NCBI RefSeq assembly: GCF_040365005.1 | Contig: NZ_BAABWV010000015.1 | Span: 62,001-126,000, forward strand | Reading direction: 5' to 3' | Source: Antarcticimicrobium sp040365005 | GTDB lineage: Bacteria > Pseudomonadota > Alphaproteobacteria > Rhodobacterales > Rhodobacteraceae | DNA: 64,000 bases | Translations under genes and position numbers: made by a program | Shown here: in pieces, positions 24,372 to 32,204 of the stretch | Numbering within the stretch: position 1 is the stretch's first letter | Layout of the letters: each line of letters opens with the position of its first letter | Notes under the pieces: generated by a model | The model's input: the letters and a program-made list of their open reading frames with translations, nothing else | Database searches by the model: none | What the model was told of the DNA's origin: nothing

Positions 24372-24947
24372 ATGCGTATCGCAGTTATCGGAAACGGAAA
24401 CGTCGGCTCCGGTCTCGCAAAGGTGCTGGGCCAGGCCGGCCATGAGGTGGACCCCATCGGCCGCAACGGCGATCTGTCTGCCGCCGTCTCCCAGGCGGAG
24501 CTGGTGGTCCTGGCCACGCCCTATGGCGCCGTGGCGGATCTTGCCGGCAAGGCCGACTTCACCGGCAAGACCGTCGTCGATGTCTCGAACCCGGTGACCG
24601 AGGACTTCTCGGGCCTTCAGGTCGGGCACAAGACCTCGGCCGCCGAAGAGATCGCGTCCCGGCTGTCTGGCGCGACGGTGGTGAAGGCGTTCAACACGAT
24701 CTTCGCGCAGCACTACGGCGCGGGCCTCAAGGTGAATGGACAACCGATCCAGACCTTCGTCGCAGCCGATGACGAGGCCGCGCGCGAGAGTGTCAAGGCG
24801 CTCGCCGCCGAGATCGGCCTCGAGCCGGTCGATGCCGGCCCGCTCTCCAACGCCCGCTACCTGGAGCCCATCGGCTTCCTCAACATCCAGTTCGGCTACG
24901 TCTTCGGTCACGGCACCGGGATCGCCCCGCGTTGGCAGTTTTCCTGA
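24372..24947 (+). CDS. NADPH-dependent F420-reductase-like protein
   Basis: A 191-residue Rossmann protein: MRIAVIGNGNVGSGLAKVLGQAGHEVDPIGR is the NADP-binding fold. VVDVSNPVTEDFSG and VVKAFNTIFAQHY match the FNO/NADPH:F420 oxidoreductase-like family. The reaction is unknown; such proteins in proteobacteria are probable NAD(P)H-dependent reductases without F420. First gene of a four-gene operon divergent from LysR; the DoxX gene follows after 23 nt. Confidence 0.8.
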   Translation: MRIAVIGNGNVGSGLAKVLGQAGHEVDPIGRNGDLSAAVSQAELVVLATPYGAVADLAGKADFTGKTVVDVSNPVTEDFSGLQVGHKTSAAEEIASRLSGATVVKAFNTIFAQHYGAGLKVNGQPIQTFVAADDEAARESVKALAAEIGLEPVDAGPLSNARYLEPIGFLNIQFGYVFGHGTGIAPRWQFS

Positions 24948-24970
24948 ACCTTCTGAACGGAGCAAATGAC

Positions 24971-25393
24971 ATGACGACCCGAACCAATGCCGACTATGCC
25001 GCTTTCGTCCTTCGCGTTACGAGTGGCGTGGCCTTTCTCGCCCATGGCTGGATGAAGGTGAGCCTCTTCACGATCCCCGGCACCGTGGCCTTCTTCGAAA
25101 GCCTCGGCCTGCCCGGCTTCTTTGCCTATCTGACTATTCTCGGTGAACTCGGCGGCGGGCTCGCGCTGATCCTTGGCGTCGGTGTGCGCGCCGTTTCGAT
25201 CCCGCTCATCGCGATCCTGCTCGGCTCTGTCTGGGCCCATTCAGGCTTTGGCTGGAGCTTCTCGAACGAAGGGGGCGGCTGGGAATACCCGCTCTTCTGG
25301 ACGGTGGTGCAAGGCGTCGTTGCCGTCCTGGGACGCGGCGCATTCGCCCTCCGTGTCCCGGAACTCGACCGCCGCCTCGGCCAGTTCGCCTGA
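24971..25393 (+). CDS. DoxX-family membrane protein
   Basis: A 140-residue protein with four hydrophobic segments. The pattern YAAFVLRVTSGVAFLAHGWMKV, PGTVAFFESLGLPGFFAYLTILGELGGGLALILGVGVR is typical of DoxX/YphA proteins. They are small inner-membrane proteins linked to quinone or thiol redox. It lies between the reductase and the glyoxalase-like gene. Confidence 0.88.
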   Translation: MTTRTNADYAAFVLRVTSGVAFLAHGWMKVSLFTIPGTVAFFESLGLPGFFAYLTILGELGGGLALILGVGVRAVSIPLIAILLGSVWAHSGFGWSFSNEGGGWEYPLFWTVVQGVVAVLGRGAFALRVPELDRRLGQFA

Positions 25394-25454
25394 CCTTCCG
25401 CGTCGGCCGCGGGAATCCTTCCGCGGCCGCACTCTTTCCCAAGGAGACCTCGCC

Positions 25455-26318
25455 ATGACCACCGCCAACCACTTCTTCGACATGAATACCGCGCCGATGC
25501 GTATAGGCGCGGTCCGGCTCAAGGTGCGCGACCTCGATGCGGTCTCCGCCTTCTACCAGAGAGTGCTCGGGCTCGTCCCGGTTGCGACCAGCGAAAATCG
25601 CATCACCCTCGGCACCGGCGACACGCCGCTTCTGGAGCTTCAGGGCGACCCGGGCCTTTCCCCGCTCGATCCGCGGCAGGCAGGGCTCTTTCACACCGCC
25701 TTCCTGATGCCGACACGATCCGACCTGGCCCGCTGGGTCGCTCACATCGCAGAGGCGGGGGTGCCGCTTCAGGGTGCCTCGGATCATATCGTCAGCGAGG
25801 CGCTCTATCTCGCCGATCCCGAGGGCAACGGCATCGAGGTCTATGCGGACCGCCCGGTCTCGGCCTGGCACGGCGAGGGCGGCGAGATCCGGATGAGCAC
25901 CGATCCGCTGGACCTGCAGGACTTGCTGCAAAGCGCCGCGGGCACCGAATGGTCGGGCTTCCCCGACAACGGCAGCATCGGCCATGTCCACCTGCAGGTG
26001 GGCGACACGGGCGAGGCCGACCGCTTCTACCGCGACGTGCTCGGCCTCGATATCGCCGCGAGTTATCCCGGCGCCAGCTTCTACGGCAGCGGCGGCTACC
26101 ACCACCAGCTTGCCGGCAATATCTGGAACAGTCGCCGGACCGGCAAACGTCCCGAGGGTATGGCCGGTCTCGATTCCGTCGAGATTGTTGTCCAGAACGC
26201 CGAGGACATCACAGGCATTGCCGCCCGCGTCGAAAGCGCCGGCATTGCCAGCACCCGCAACGCGGACAGCCTGACCCTGAACGACCCCTGGGGCACCGCC
26301 ATCACGCTGAAGACTTGA
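25455..26318 (+). CDS. VOC-family (glyoxalase/ring-cleavage dioxygenase-like) protein
   Basis: A 287-residue protein starting at ATG 25455 with AAGGAG. Two vicinal-oxygen-chelate modules are visible: VRLKVRDLDAVSAFYQRVLGLVPV with HTAFLMP and GNGIEVYADRP (about residues 18-135), and VHLQVGDTGEADRFYRDVLGLDI with DPWG (about 177-285). Metal-ligand His and Glu positions are present. It resembles CatE/YfiE-type catechol dioxygenases; with the following hydroquinone reductase this suggests (chloro)hydroquinone or quinone handling. Confidence 0.85.
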   Translation: MTTANHFFDMNTAPMRIGAVRLKVRDLDAVSAFYQRVLGLVPVATSENRITLGTGDTPLLELQGDPGLSPLDPRQAGLFHTAFLMPTRSDLARWVAHIAEAGVPLQGASDHIVSEALYLADPEGNGIEVYADRPVSAWHGEGGEIRMSTDPLDLQDLLQSAAGTEWSGFPDNGSIGHVHLQVGDTGEADRFYRDVLGLDIAASYPGASFYGSGGYHHQLAGNIWNSRRTGKRPEGMAGLDSVEIVVQNAEDITGIAARVESAGIASTRNADSLTLNDPWGTAITLKT

Positions 26319-26328
26319 GGAGACGATC

Positions 26329-27267
26329 ATGCTTCGAGACGGAAAATGGGTTGCTGACTGGCAGCCGGTCCAGGCCAAGGACGACAAGGGCGGCTTCGTC
26401 CGCCAGACATCGAGCTTCCGCAACTGGGTCACGCCTGACGGCAGCGCCGGGCTGACCGGCGGGGGCGGCTTCAAGGCCGAGCCGGGGCGCTACCACCTTT
26501 ATGTCGCGCTGATCTGCCCATGGGCATCCCGCACGCTGATCGGGCGCAGGCTGAAGGGGCTGGGGGACATGATCTCGGTCTCCGTCGTCGAACCGGAACT
26601 CTCCGACCAGGGCTGGCGCTTTGGCGATCCGACCAAGGCTGAAGGCGCGTCCTACATGCACGAAATCTACACCCGGGCCGACCCGACGATCTCGGGCCGG
26701 GCAACGGTGCCGGTGCTCTGGGACAAGGCTCGCGGGACCATCGTGAACAACGAGTCCGCTGACATCCTGCGGATGCTGAACTCCGGCTTCGGAGAGTTGG
26801 CGGACGACAGCCTCGATCTCTATCCGGCTGACCTGCGCGCGGAGATCGACGCGCTCAACGACCGCATTTATCCGGCCCTGAACAACGGCGTCTACCGCAC
26901 AGGCTTTGCCACCACGCAGGTCGCCTACGAGGAGGCATTCCGCGAGGTATTCGCGATGCTCGATGAACTTGAAGATCGTCTCGCTGACGGGCGAGACTTC
27001 CTTTCGGGAGATCGCTTCACCGAGGCCGATGTGCGGCTGTTCGTGACGCTGGTGCGCTTCGATGTGGCCTATCACGGCCTCTTCAAGTGCAACCTGCGCC
27101 GCATCGCGGACTACCCCGCCCTGAGCCGCTACCAGGAACGCATCCTGGCGATCCCCAGCGTGCGCGATACCGTCAATATCGACCACATCAAGCGCGGCTA
27201 CTACTCGATCAAGGCGCTGAACCCCACCGGCATCGTTCCTCTCGGGCCGGAATGTTCCCTGGGCTGA
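26329..27267 (+). CDS. Glutathionyl-hydroquinone reductase (YqjG/ECM4 type)
   Basis: A 312-residue protein. LYVALICPWASRTLIGRRLKGL gives the CPWA active site (near residue 64), and the C-terminal GST domain has GDRFTEADVRLFVTLVRFDVAYHGLFKCN. This Xi-class enzyme reduces glutathionyl-hydroquinones with GSH. It is the last gene of the LysR-divergent operon, consistent with quinone detoxification. Confidence 0.92.
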   Translation: MLRDGKWVADWQPVQAKDDKGGFVRQTSSFRNWVTPDGSAGLTGGGGFKAEPGRYHLYVALICPWASRTLIGRRLKGLGDMISVSVVEPELSDQGWRFGDPTKAEGASYMHEIYTRADPTISGRATVPVLWDKARGTIVNNESADILRMLNSGFGELADDSLDLYPADLRAEIDALNDRIYPALNNGVYRTGFATTQVAYEEAFREVFAMLDELEDRLADGRDFLSGDRFTEADVRLFVTLVRFDVAYHGLFKCNLRRIADYPALSRYQERILAIPSVRDTVNIDHIKRGYYSIKALNPTGIVPLGPECSLG

Positions 27268-27288
27268 CGGCGCCGGTGGCCCTCAGAA

Positions 27289-27906
27289 TCAAGACCGTGG
27301 CGCGCGCGGGGCGCGCCAGCCCCGCCAGACACTGATCACCCGGAACCCAAAGGCCGCCCCGACACCGGCGACGGCGATCCAGACCTCCGGGAGGCCGAGC
27401 ACGGTACCGGCCACCACGATTGTCGCGCCGACCGTCGCGGCCAGCGCATAGACTTCTTCGCGCAGGACGCGCGGGATTTCGACAACAAGAAGATCCCGCG
27501 TCGCACCACCGCCGACGGCCGTCAGAACCCCGAGCAGGATCGCGGGAAACGGGTCGAGACCGAACAGGAGCGATTTCTGGCAGCCGCTGACCGCGAAGAC
27601 CCCAAGCCCGAGCGCGTCCAGCACCATCACGGGCTTGTGCAATCGCTCGAGCAGGCGATGCCCGAAGAACACGCAGACACCCGCCGCCAGAGCCGTGAGA
27701 AGGTAGCGCGGATCCTCCAACGCTGTTGGCGGCGTCGCGCCCAGAAGCATATCCCTGATCATGCCGCCCGCGAGGCCGGCTGCGACCGAGAGGACAGAAA
27801 TCCCGAATATGTCGAGGCCGCGGCGGACCGCCACAAGTGCGCCACTGATGGCGAACACGAAGGTCCCGAGAAAATCCAGCCAGAGTCCCAAAGATAGCAT
27901 GTCCAT
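27289..27906 (-). CDS. Trimeric intracellular cation (TRIC) channel family protein
   Basis: A 205-residue membrane protein with seven hydrophobic segments in two repeats. Motifs FVFAISGALVAVRRGLDIFG and VLTAVGGGATRDLLV (with G-G-M-I-R-D earlier) are typical of bacterial TRIC/YicG (UPF0126) channels, which pass K+/Na+. It converges on the hydroquinone reductase gene. Confidence 0.9.
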   Translation of the reverse strand: MDMLSLGLWLDFLGTFVFAISGALVAVRRGLDIFGISVLSVAAGLAGGMIRDMLLGATPPTALEDPRYLLTALAAGVCVFFGHRLLERLHKPVMVLDALGLGVFAVSGCQKSLLFGLDPFPAILLGVLTAVGGGATRDLLVVEIPRVLREEVYALAATVGATIVVAGTVLGLPEVWIAVAGVGAAFGFRVISVWRGWRAPRAPRS

Positions 27907-28276
27907 ATCGTCACCGGGCTATGTGATTGGCGTACACCTTCGCTCAATCTCGGGAAGCCGTCCATCCAACGTAGCCCCGCCAGCGAGGAATACGGCGAAA
28001 GCGGGACGGCAAGCGGCCGTTTTGCCGAGTTCAATTCTAACGTCGGCCCACCGGCGCCTTAAACATGTTCCGGCGGTTAATTTCGAAGCGGCTCCATCAC
28101 GAAATGTCGACCGAACTGCGGCAGCGTGGGTCACCACAGGCAAGTCTCGCTTCGGCGCAGTTCTCGATAGGGAGAGCCTTCTGGAAATAAGCCTGTATGA
28201 AGAAAACACACCATTTTCCGGTGACGTTCCCAGGCTGAAGATTCCCCACGCGTGCAATTCCAGTTATCTTGTATTC
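27907..28276. other. Spacer without a recognisable gene
   Basis: About 370 bp between the TRIC gene and the decayed antiporter. No open frame here has a ribosome-binding site or known motif. It presumably holds the TRIC promoter and remnants. Confidence 0.4.
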
Positions 28277-29060
28277 ATGGATATAATTCCAATCACAACT
28301 GTGATCGCATCGCTATTTCTTGTAGTCTGTGCGGCACAGCCGTTCGTCGCGCGCTTGCGTCTGTCCTACACAGTGATCCTCGGCCGTGCTGGGTATGATG
28401 ATCGGCGCAGGAGCAATCTTCTTTTTGCGCACGGAACTGACCGAAGAACTGACCCCGGTGGCCGAAGCAATCCTGCAGCTTCCGCTTCGATCCACCGTCT
28501 TCGCTTCGAGGGCGCGAGTCTTCTGAACGATGCCGCCGCTATCGCGCTCTTCGGCCTATTTATGGGCTTCGTCTTGCTGGGAATGCCCGATCCCGACCTA
28601 GGTGAGGAGCTGGCGCCATTTCCAGTTCTGATCTTCGGCGCGCTTGCGGGCTGACTGTCCGCACGGGCGGCAGTCTGGGTCATGGCGCTCGTCGGCCGTT
28701 ATAAACTGGCGCAGGTTTCGATCTCGGTCGTGATCCCTTACTCGCTTTTATCGGAGCCGAGCAGAGCATTGGCGCCTCGGGGGTCATCGCGGTAGTTGCC
28801 GCCAGGCTGACGCTGAACCTGACCGGTCCCAACCGCCGGCCACCGCAGGCATTGATCAACCCGCGCGAACTCTGGAACGTGCTGGCGCACGGGGCCGGGG
28901 CATTGATTTTCATCGTCCCTGCCTCCTGTTTCCGCGACTGCTGGAAGAGGTGCGCATCGAGGATTTCGTTCTCGTCGACATGGTAATCCTCGGCGCCATG
29001 GCCGCGCGGGCGGTCATCCTGTTCGGGTTGCTGCCGCTACTGACGGTGCTCAAGCTCTCA
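28277..29060 (+). pseudogene. Decayed CPA1-type Na+/H+ antiporter
   Basis: It starts like a membrane transporter at ATG 28277 (MDIIPITTVIASLFLVVCAAQPFVARLRLSYTVIL). Several frameshifts follow; pieces in different frames include FEGASLLNDAAAIALFGLFMGFVLLG (the ion-binding ND region), GASGVIAVVAAGLTLNLTGPNRRPP and LINPRELWNVLAHGAGALIFI. These are in the right order for a cation:proton antiporter, but no single frame spans them. It is a clear pseudogene or heavily eroded copy. Confidence 0.75.
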
Positions 29061-29190
29061 CCTGCAGGTGAAAGACCCTGCCGTGTGGCGAGCCTCTTAG
29101 GTGGCCTGCGCGTCTCTCCGCGCCGGGACTATTCACTTCTCTGGATAAGCGCCATAATAGGCACTGTAAATACCACTTCATGGATGGCAG

Positions 29191-29565
29191 ATGCGCCTTG
29201 CCAGCGCGCCGGTCCCGGCTTTTCCCACGGCTGATCTCGCCGATGCATTCCAGCTTTCCCGCAACCATCTCATTAAGATCATGCAGAAACTCGGCCGGGC
29301 CGGACTGGTGCAGACACGTCGTGGGGGCAGTGGCGGTGCCACCCTGGCCCACGCCCCGGAAGCGATCCGGCTGGGGGACGTGGTGCGAGTGTTGGAAGAG
29401 GGCCAAGCCCTTGTCGAATGCCTCCATCCGAACGGCGGGGATTGCATGATCGACGGATGCTGTCGCCTAAAGACCCGGCTTTGGGTGGCCGAGACGGCCT
29501 TTATCGAGAACCTCAACCGTTCGACCCTTGCCGATGTTGCCCTCCCCGCACCGGAACCTGTCTGA
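29191..29565 (+). pseudogene. N-terminally truncated NsrR-like Rrf2 regulator
   Basis: The 124-residue frame lacks the first helix (about 15 residues) of the Rrf2 fold. It begins MRLASAPVPAFPTADLADAFQLSRNHLIKIMQKLGRAG, keeps RRGGSGGATLAHAPEAIRLGDVVRVLEEGQALVECLHPNGGDCMIDGCCRLKTRL with all three Fe-S cysteines, and aligns well with the NsrR-like protein at 12455-12871. Upstream sequence does not restore the missing part. It lies directly after the decayed antiporter, so this stretch probably results from deletions. It could still be translated, but DNA binding is doubtful. Confidence 0.65.
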
Positions 29566-29682
29566 CGCGGCTTCATGACGCCATGTTGGCGCACGTTAAC
29601 TGAGACTGCACGCAACGTGCGGTTCCTTACCGAAGATCGGACCGCTACTCGACGCGTCAGGCCGTTTCCACGGATTCGATCT

Positions 29683-30114
29683 TCATAACGCGGACAATGA
29701 CAGTACTGCCGTCTTTTTTTTCAGGGGCTCTTCCTGGTGCCTTGACATGCCTAAGAGAGTTGCGCCGAGCAGGGACCCCACCGGAATGCGGCCCGGCTGT
29801 TCTATTATGCTCATAGTCAAAATGCCCTTCTGTACAGGGCCATTGCTTTCAGCATATGTGATGCGTTTCATAGGCAATGCGATTTGGTCGATGCCTTTGC
29901 CAACCGCTTTCCCGGCCTTTCGTATCTTGTAGCGCAGGATCCCTTCTACAAGACGCGGCATTTTCTGTGCCGCGGGGTCATCTCGGGAAAGTAGCCACTC
30001 GATGTCGGCGCGGTCAGAAGGCCGAAGGAAAAACTCGGCGTCGTTGAGGTGCTTTTCTGGCGTGGTGTCGTAAGCAAAGCTATTCGGCACCCGCACATGT
30101 TGTGCGTTGGTCAT
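29683..30114 (-). CDS. Rnk-like GreA-C protein with an apparent C-terminal frameshift
   Basis: A 143-residue zero-frame product starting MTNAQHVRVPNSF at 30114 behind GGGAGACA, the same site as the 31654 gene. A helical N-terminal half (LRPSDRADIEWLLSRDDPAAQKMPRLVEGILRYKIRK) leads to RIPVGSLLGATLLGMSRHQEEPLKKK. The zero frame then ends in a non-homologous tail (TAVLSLSAL). The -1 frame gives DGSTVIVRVMKIESVETA, matching the DG-x-x-V-x-V ending of the other family members, and stops at 29657. An A8 tract (29714-29721) lies exactly at the switch. Confidence 0.72.
   Translation of the reverse strand: MTNAQHVRVPNSFAYDTTPEKHLNDAEFFLRPSDRADIEWLLSRDDPAAQKMPRLVEGILRYKIRKAGKAVGKGIDQIALPMKRITYAESNGPVQKGILTMSIIEQPGRIPVGSLLGATLLGMSRHQEEPLKKKTAVLSLSAL
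29713..29735 (-). other. Candidate -1 ribosomal frameshift site (A_AAA_AAG) with internal SD
   Basis: In the zero frame the codons are CTG AAA AAA AAG. The last seven bases (29719 to 29713, minus strand) are A AAA AAG, the dnaX-type slippery heptamer. An SD-like AGGAAGAG (29728-29735) lies 8 nt upstream of it, similar to the dnaX arrangement. Slipping -1 joins the protein to the conserved ending. Transcriptional slippage on A8, a true frameshift mutation or a sequencing error are alternatives. Confidence 0.5.
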
Positions 30115-30208
30115 GTTTGTCTCCCAGGGACTGAGCTCTGCAGACCCGATGTCTCTATCAAAATGTTCGAGAAATCCCCGGGTGGCCGTGAACGCAGTTA
30201 CGCGCTCG

Positions 30209-30233
30209 CCGCCCGGGCAGGGAGGCGGTTCAG
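30209..30233 (-). ncRNA. GC-hairpin RNA leader motif, copy E
   Basis: Minus strand: CTGAACCGCC, ten loop bases, CCGGGCGG region; the closing stem is CCGCC/GGCGG (5 bp). Length is 25 nt as in the other copies. It lies 95 nt before the Rnk-like start at 30114. Flanking bases also match copy C (TTTCTGCTT before it, CACCCGGGG about 35 nt after it). Confidence 0.6.
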
Positions 30234-30435
30234 AAGCAGAAACCGGAAGAGGCTTTCGTTCGTAACCATGCTTATAGGCTATGCAACAAATGGATTCTGT
30301 CAACCGTCATGGCCGCGGTGCGGCGAAGTGGCACCACTATGAGAGTCAGTTGTCGCTGCCGCGCGACTATAGACCGAGGTCTTTGATCTCCTTTGGCGGG
30401 GCGTCGTCCATATGCCTCGTCCGCCTCTGATGGCG

Positions 30436-30510
30436 TCAGTGCCAGAAGGTCGCAGGCCACGCCGTGCTCTTGATATACGCACGCGGAATGCCGATATCTC
30501 GGTCATGACC
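30436..30510 (-). pseudogene. DUF1127 C-terminal remnant
   Basis: A minus-strand frame reads RDIGIPRAYIKSTAWPATFWH then a stop; RDIGIPR is the DUF1127 hallmark (compare WDIGIPRNEI and RDIGIDRSDI here). The Arg-rich N-terminal part is missing. It is a probable relic between leaders E and B. Short and low confidence. Confidence 0.35.
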
Positions 30511-30531
30511 ATGTTCAGTCTTCATACGAGG

Positions 30532-30612
30532 TTCCTGCTCAACGCAGGAAACACCCTGAACCGCCGGTAGCCCCGGGCGGGATCAGGCCGCTTGCCGGTC
30601 CACGCCTCGGGG
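30532..30612 (+). ncRNA. Structured RNA leader of the second DUF1127 gene, copy B
   Basis: Hairpin 1 (30532-30550) is TTCCTGC, a five-base loop, GCAGGAA. The 25-nt motif (30556-30580) begins CTGAACCGCC and ends GGGCGG. An outer stem pairs CCCCG (30571-30575) with CGGGG (30608-30612), and an inner GGC/GCC pair sits around a five-base loop. The layout is the same as copy A although loop and inner bases differ. It ends 131 nt before the DUF1127 start at 30744. Confidence 0.65.
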
Positions 30613-30743
30613 TCTTCTCGATCTCTTACAGATCAGTCGAAGTGACAATCGCGCCAATCTGGCCGGAAGATCATGCCTGTGCGGGTCGCCCGGCTGACGT
30701 GGTGCGTGCGTCTCGGTTCAGTTTCTTCGTCATGGAGCATGAC

Positions 30744-31046
30744 ATGCACCCCCACCTCGTCAAATCCGATCCCCCTCACTTCCCACGCCCTCGAACGGCC
30801 AGTCAGCGCAACCGCAAGCCCGGAGCGTTTCGACGTTGGCTCCGGACCACATTTCTCCAATGGCAACGCCGGAAGATGATCGAAACTCTTCGAGGCATGG
30901 ACGATCGCCTGCTGCGCGACATCGGGATTGATCGCAGTGATATCCCGCGCGTCGTCAATGGTCTCACAGATCGTGAACTGAGCATGCGTCCAGTTTCTCC
31001 GGATGTGCAGGTCGATGCGCGGTGGCGCGGCGGCCGAGCGGCATAG
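30744..31046 (+). CDS. DUF1127-domain small basic protein
   Basis: A 100-residue protein starting MHPHLVKSDPPHF at 30744 with GGAG six nt upstream. The DUF1127 core at about residues 30-70 is FRRWLRTTFLQWQRRKMIETLRGMDDRLLRDIGIDRSDIPRVV. The N-terminus is Pro/His/Arg-rich. It follows structured leader B and is the second of two intact DUF1127 genes here. A role in stress or RNA turnover is known for some family members only. Confidence 0.82.
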   Translation: MHPHLVKSDPPHFPRPRTASQRNRKPGAFRRWLRTTFLQWQRRKMIETLRGMDDRLLRDIGIDRSDIPRVVNGLTDRELSMRPVSPDVQVDARWRGGRAA

Positions 31047-31144
31047 CCGGTCCCATTCGCGAGAACGCGCACCACTGGACTGCAGTGGTGCGCAGCATTG
31101 GCGGTGTAGTTGCTCCCTATGGAGCGATGGAAAGGAGTGACAAA

Positions 31145-31360
31145 ATGATGCTTTGCAAGGCAGATTTCGAAGAACTGTTCCCGAGGCTCTTCCGGCCAAG
31201 TGACATGGAGAGGTCGGTCGCTGAGCCGAGCGTCAAATGCCTGGCGCGGTGGGAAGATGATGGTGGTCGCACGACTTCGGCAAACATCATCCCGCTGCCA
31301 CACCGCCGGCGGATGCAGGAAACTCGACGTGACTCAATCTTCGAGGTGCGCCGTCGGTGA
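31145..31360 (+). CDS. Small protein of unknown function between DUF1127 and Rnk-like genes
   Basis: A 71-residue ORF starting MMLCKADFEELFPRLFRP at 31145, with GGAAAGGAG eight nt upstream. It is acidic at the N-terminus and strongly basic at the C-terminus (PLPHRRRMQETRRDSIFEVRRR), a possible nucleic-acid-binding tail. I recognise no family. The good SD and position between two related genes support it. Confidence 0.5.
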   Translation: MMLCKADFEELFPRLFRPSDMERSVAEPSVKCLARWEDDGGRTTSANIIPLPHRRRMQETRRDSIFEVRRR

Positions 31361-31539
31361 CCCCCCGTCGTCGAAGTCCGCCTCGTGGATTTCGTCAACA
31401 ATTCGCCTTCTTCACCTTTGCGGGATCTGCGCATCCTTGTCCGTTCCAAAACCCGCCCGGTCTCGAAGATTGACAGGGTGCGCCCAAAGACTAAGGTCTC
31501 CTCATGGTCACGCACGAAAACCTTTTTCGGTTTCTGCTT

Positions 31540-31564
31540 CTGAACCGCCCGGGTCCCCGGGCGG
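31540..31564 (+). ncRNA. GC-hairpin RNA leader motif, copy C
   Basis: CTGAA, then an 8-bp perfect stem CCGCCCGG/CCGGGCGG around a four-base loop (GTCC); 25 nt in all. It lies 89 nt before the Rnk-like start at 31654. Upstream TTTCTGCTT and downstream GGCGCG and CACCCGGGG blocks also match copies D and E. Confidence 0.65.
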
Positions 31565-31653
31565 TCTGCGCATAGGCGCGTCTTCGACCACCCGGGGCTT
31601 TCTCACATCCTTGCATCTGAGAACGCGGGCTTTACCGCTCCGGGAGACATATC

Positions 31654-32121
31654 ATGACCATTACCAGGATCACCCACCAGCCTGCCGGCACTGACTTTCG
31701 ATCGCTCTTTGAACGCTCCGCTGTCGGGCGCGGCTTTCTTCTCACTGTCGAAGACCGGCTCGGTATTGAGCGCCTGCTCCGCTATCGCGGAACCAGGAAT
31801 TCGCCCAATCCCGCTCTGCTAAACGGGCTGCTGCGCCACAAGCTGCGGATCTCGCGCGGAACTCCCGAGCCGGCCTCGCCTGATCTTGTCGTGGCCGGAT
31901 GCCACGTCACCTACATGATCAGCGGTGAGGGCGCTCGCAGCGGCGTGCTCTCCATGAACCCCACGCCGGTCCCGGGACATATTCTCGTTGCTTCATTGCT
32001 TGGGGCGACCCTGATCGGGATGCGAAAGCTGCAGAAGGTTCCGCTTCTGCGGGATGACGGTCAGATCGAAGTCGTCGTGGTGTTGGATGTGCATCCGTCT
32101 CCGGACCACGCCGCGGCCTGA
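31654..32121 (+). CDS. Rnk-like GreA-C protein
   Basis: A 155-residue protein starting MTITRITHQPAGTDF behind CCGGGAGACA. A helical N-terminal half (LTVEDRLGIERLLRYRGTRNSPNPALLNGLLRHKLRIS) precedes a domain with VTYMISGEGARSGVLSM and GHILVASLLGATLIGMRKLQKVPLLRDDGQIEVVVVLDV. It is the best-preserved member of the divergent sub-group and serves as the template for the frameshifted 29683 protein. The leader hairpin copy C lies in its 5' region. Confidence 0.75.
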   Translation: MTITRITHQPAGTDFRSLFERSAVGRGFLLTVEDRLGIERLLRYRGTRNSPNPALLNGLLRHKLRISRGTPEPASPDLVVAGCHVTYMISGEGARSGVLSMNPTPVPGHILVASLLGATLIGMRKLQKVPLLRDDGQIEVVVVLDVHPSPDHAAA

Positions 32122-32204
32122 TGCTCTGATCCGCCCCTGGCGGATCAGGGACCGTGGCCACCCATAATTCACTCACACCACCAGATGGTGGAAAGGAAAC
32201 TACG

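Noticed and set aside
30300..30512. 70-residue Arg-rich minus-strand ORF
   Set aside because: The DUF1127-like motif lies in another frame of the same stretch; the ORF itself has no signal and is probably noise around a relic.
29950..31600. Conserved leader peptide: the frames through leaders C, D and E all read S-A-x-EPP-x-x-PGG
   Set aside because: The similarity comes from the GC-rich hairpin itself. No start codon or SD is shared, and copies A and B do not keep the frame, so RNA structure explains it better than a uORF.
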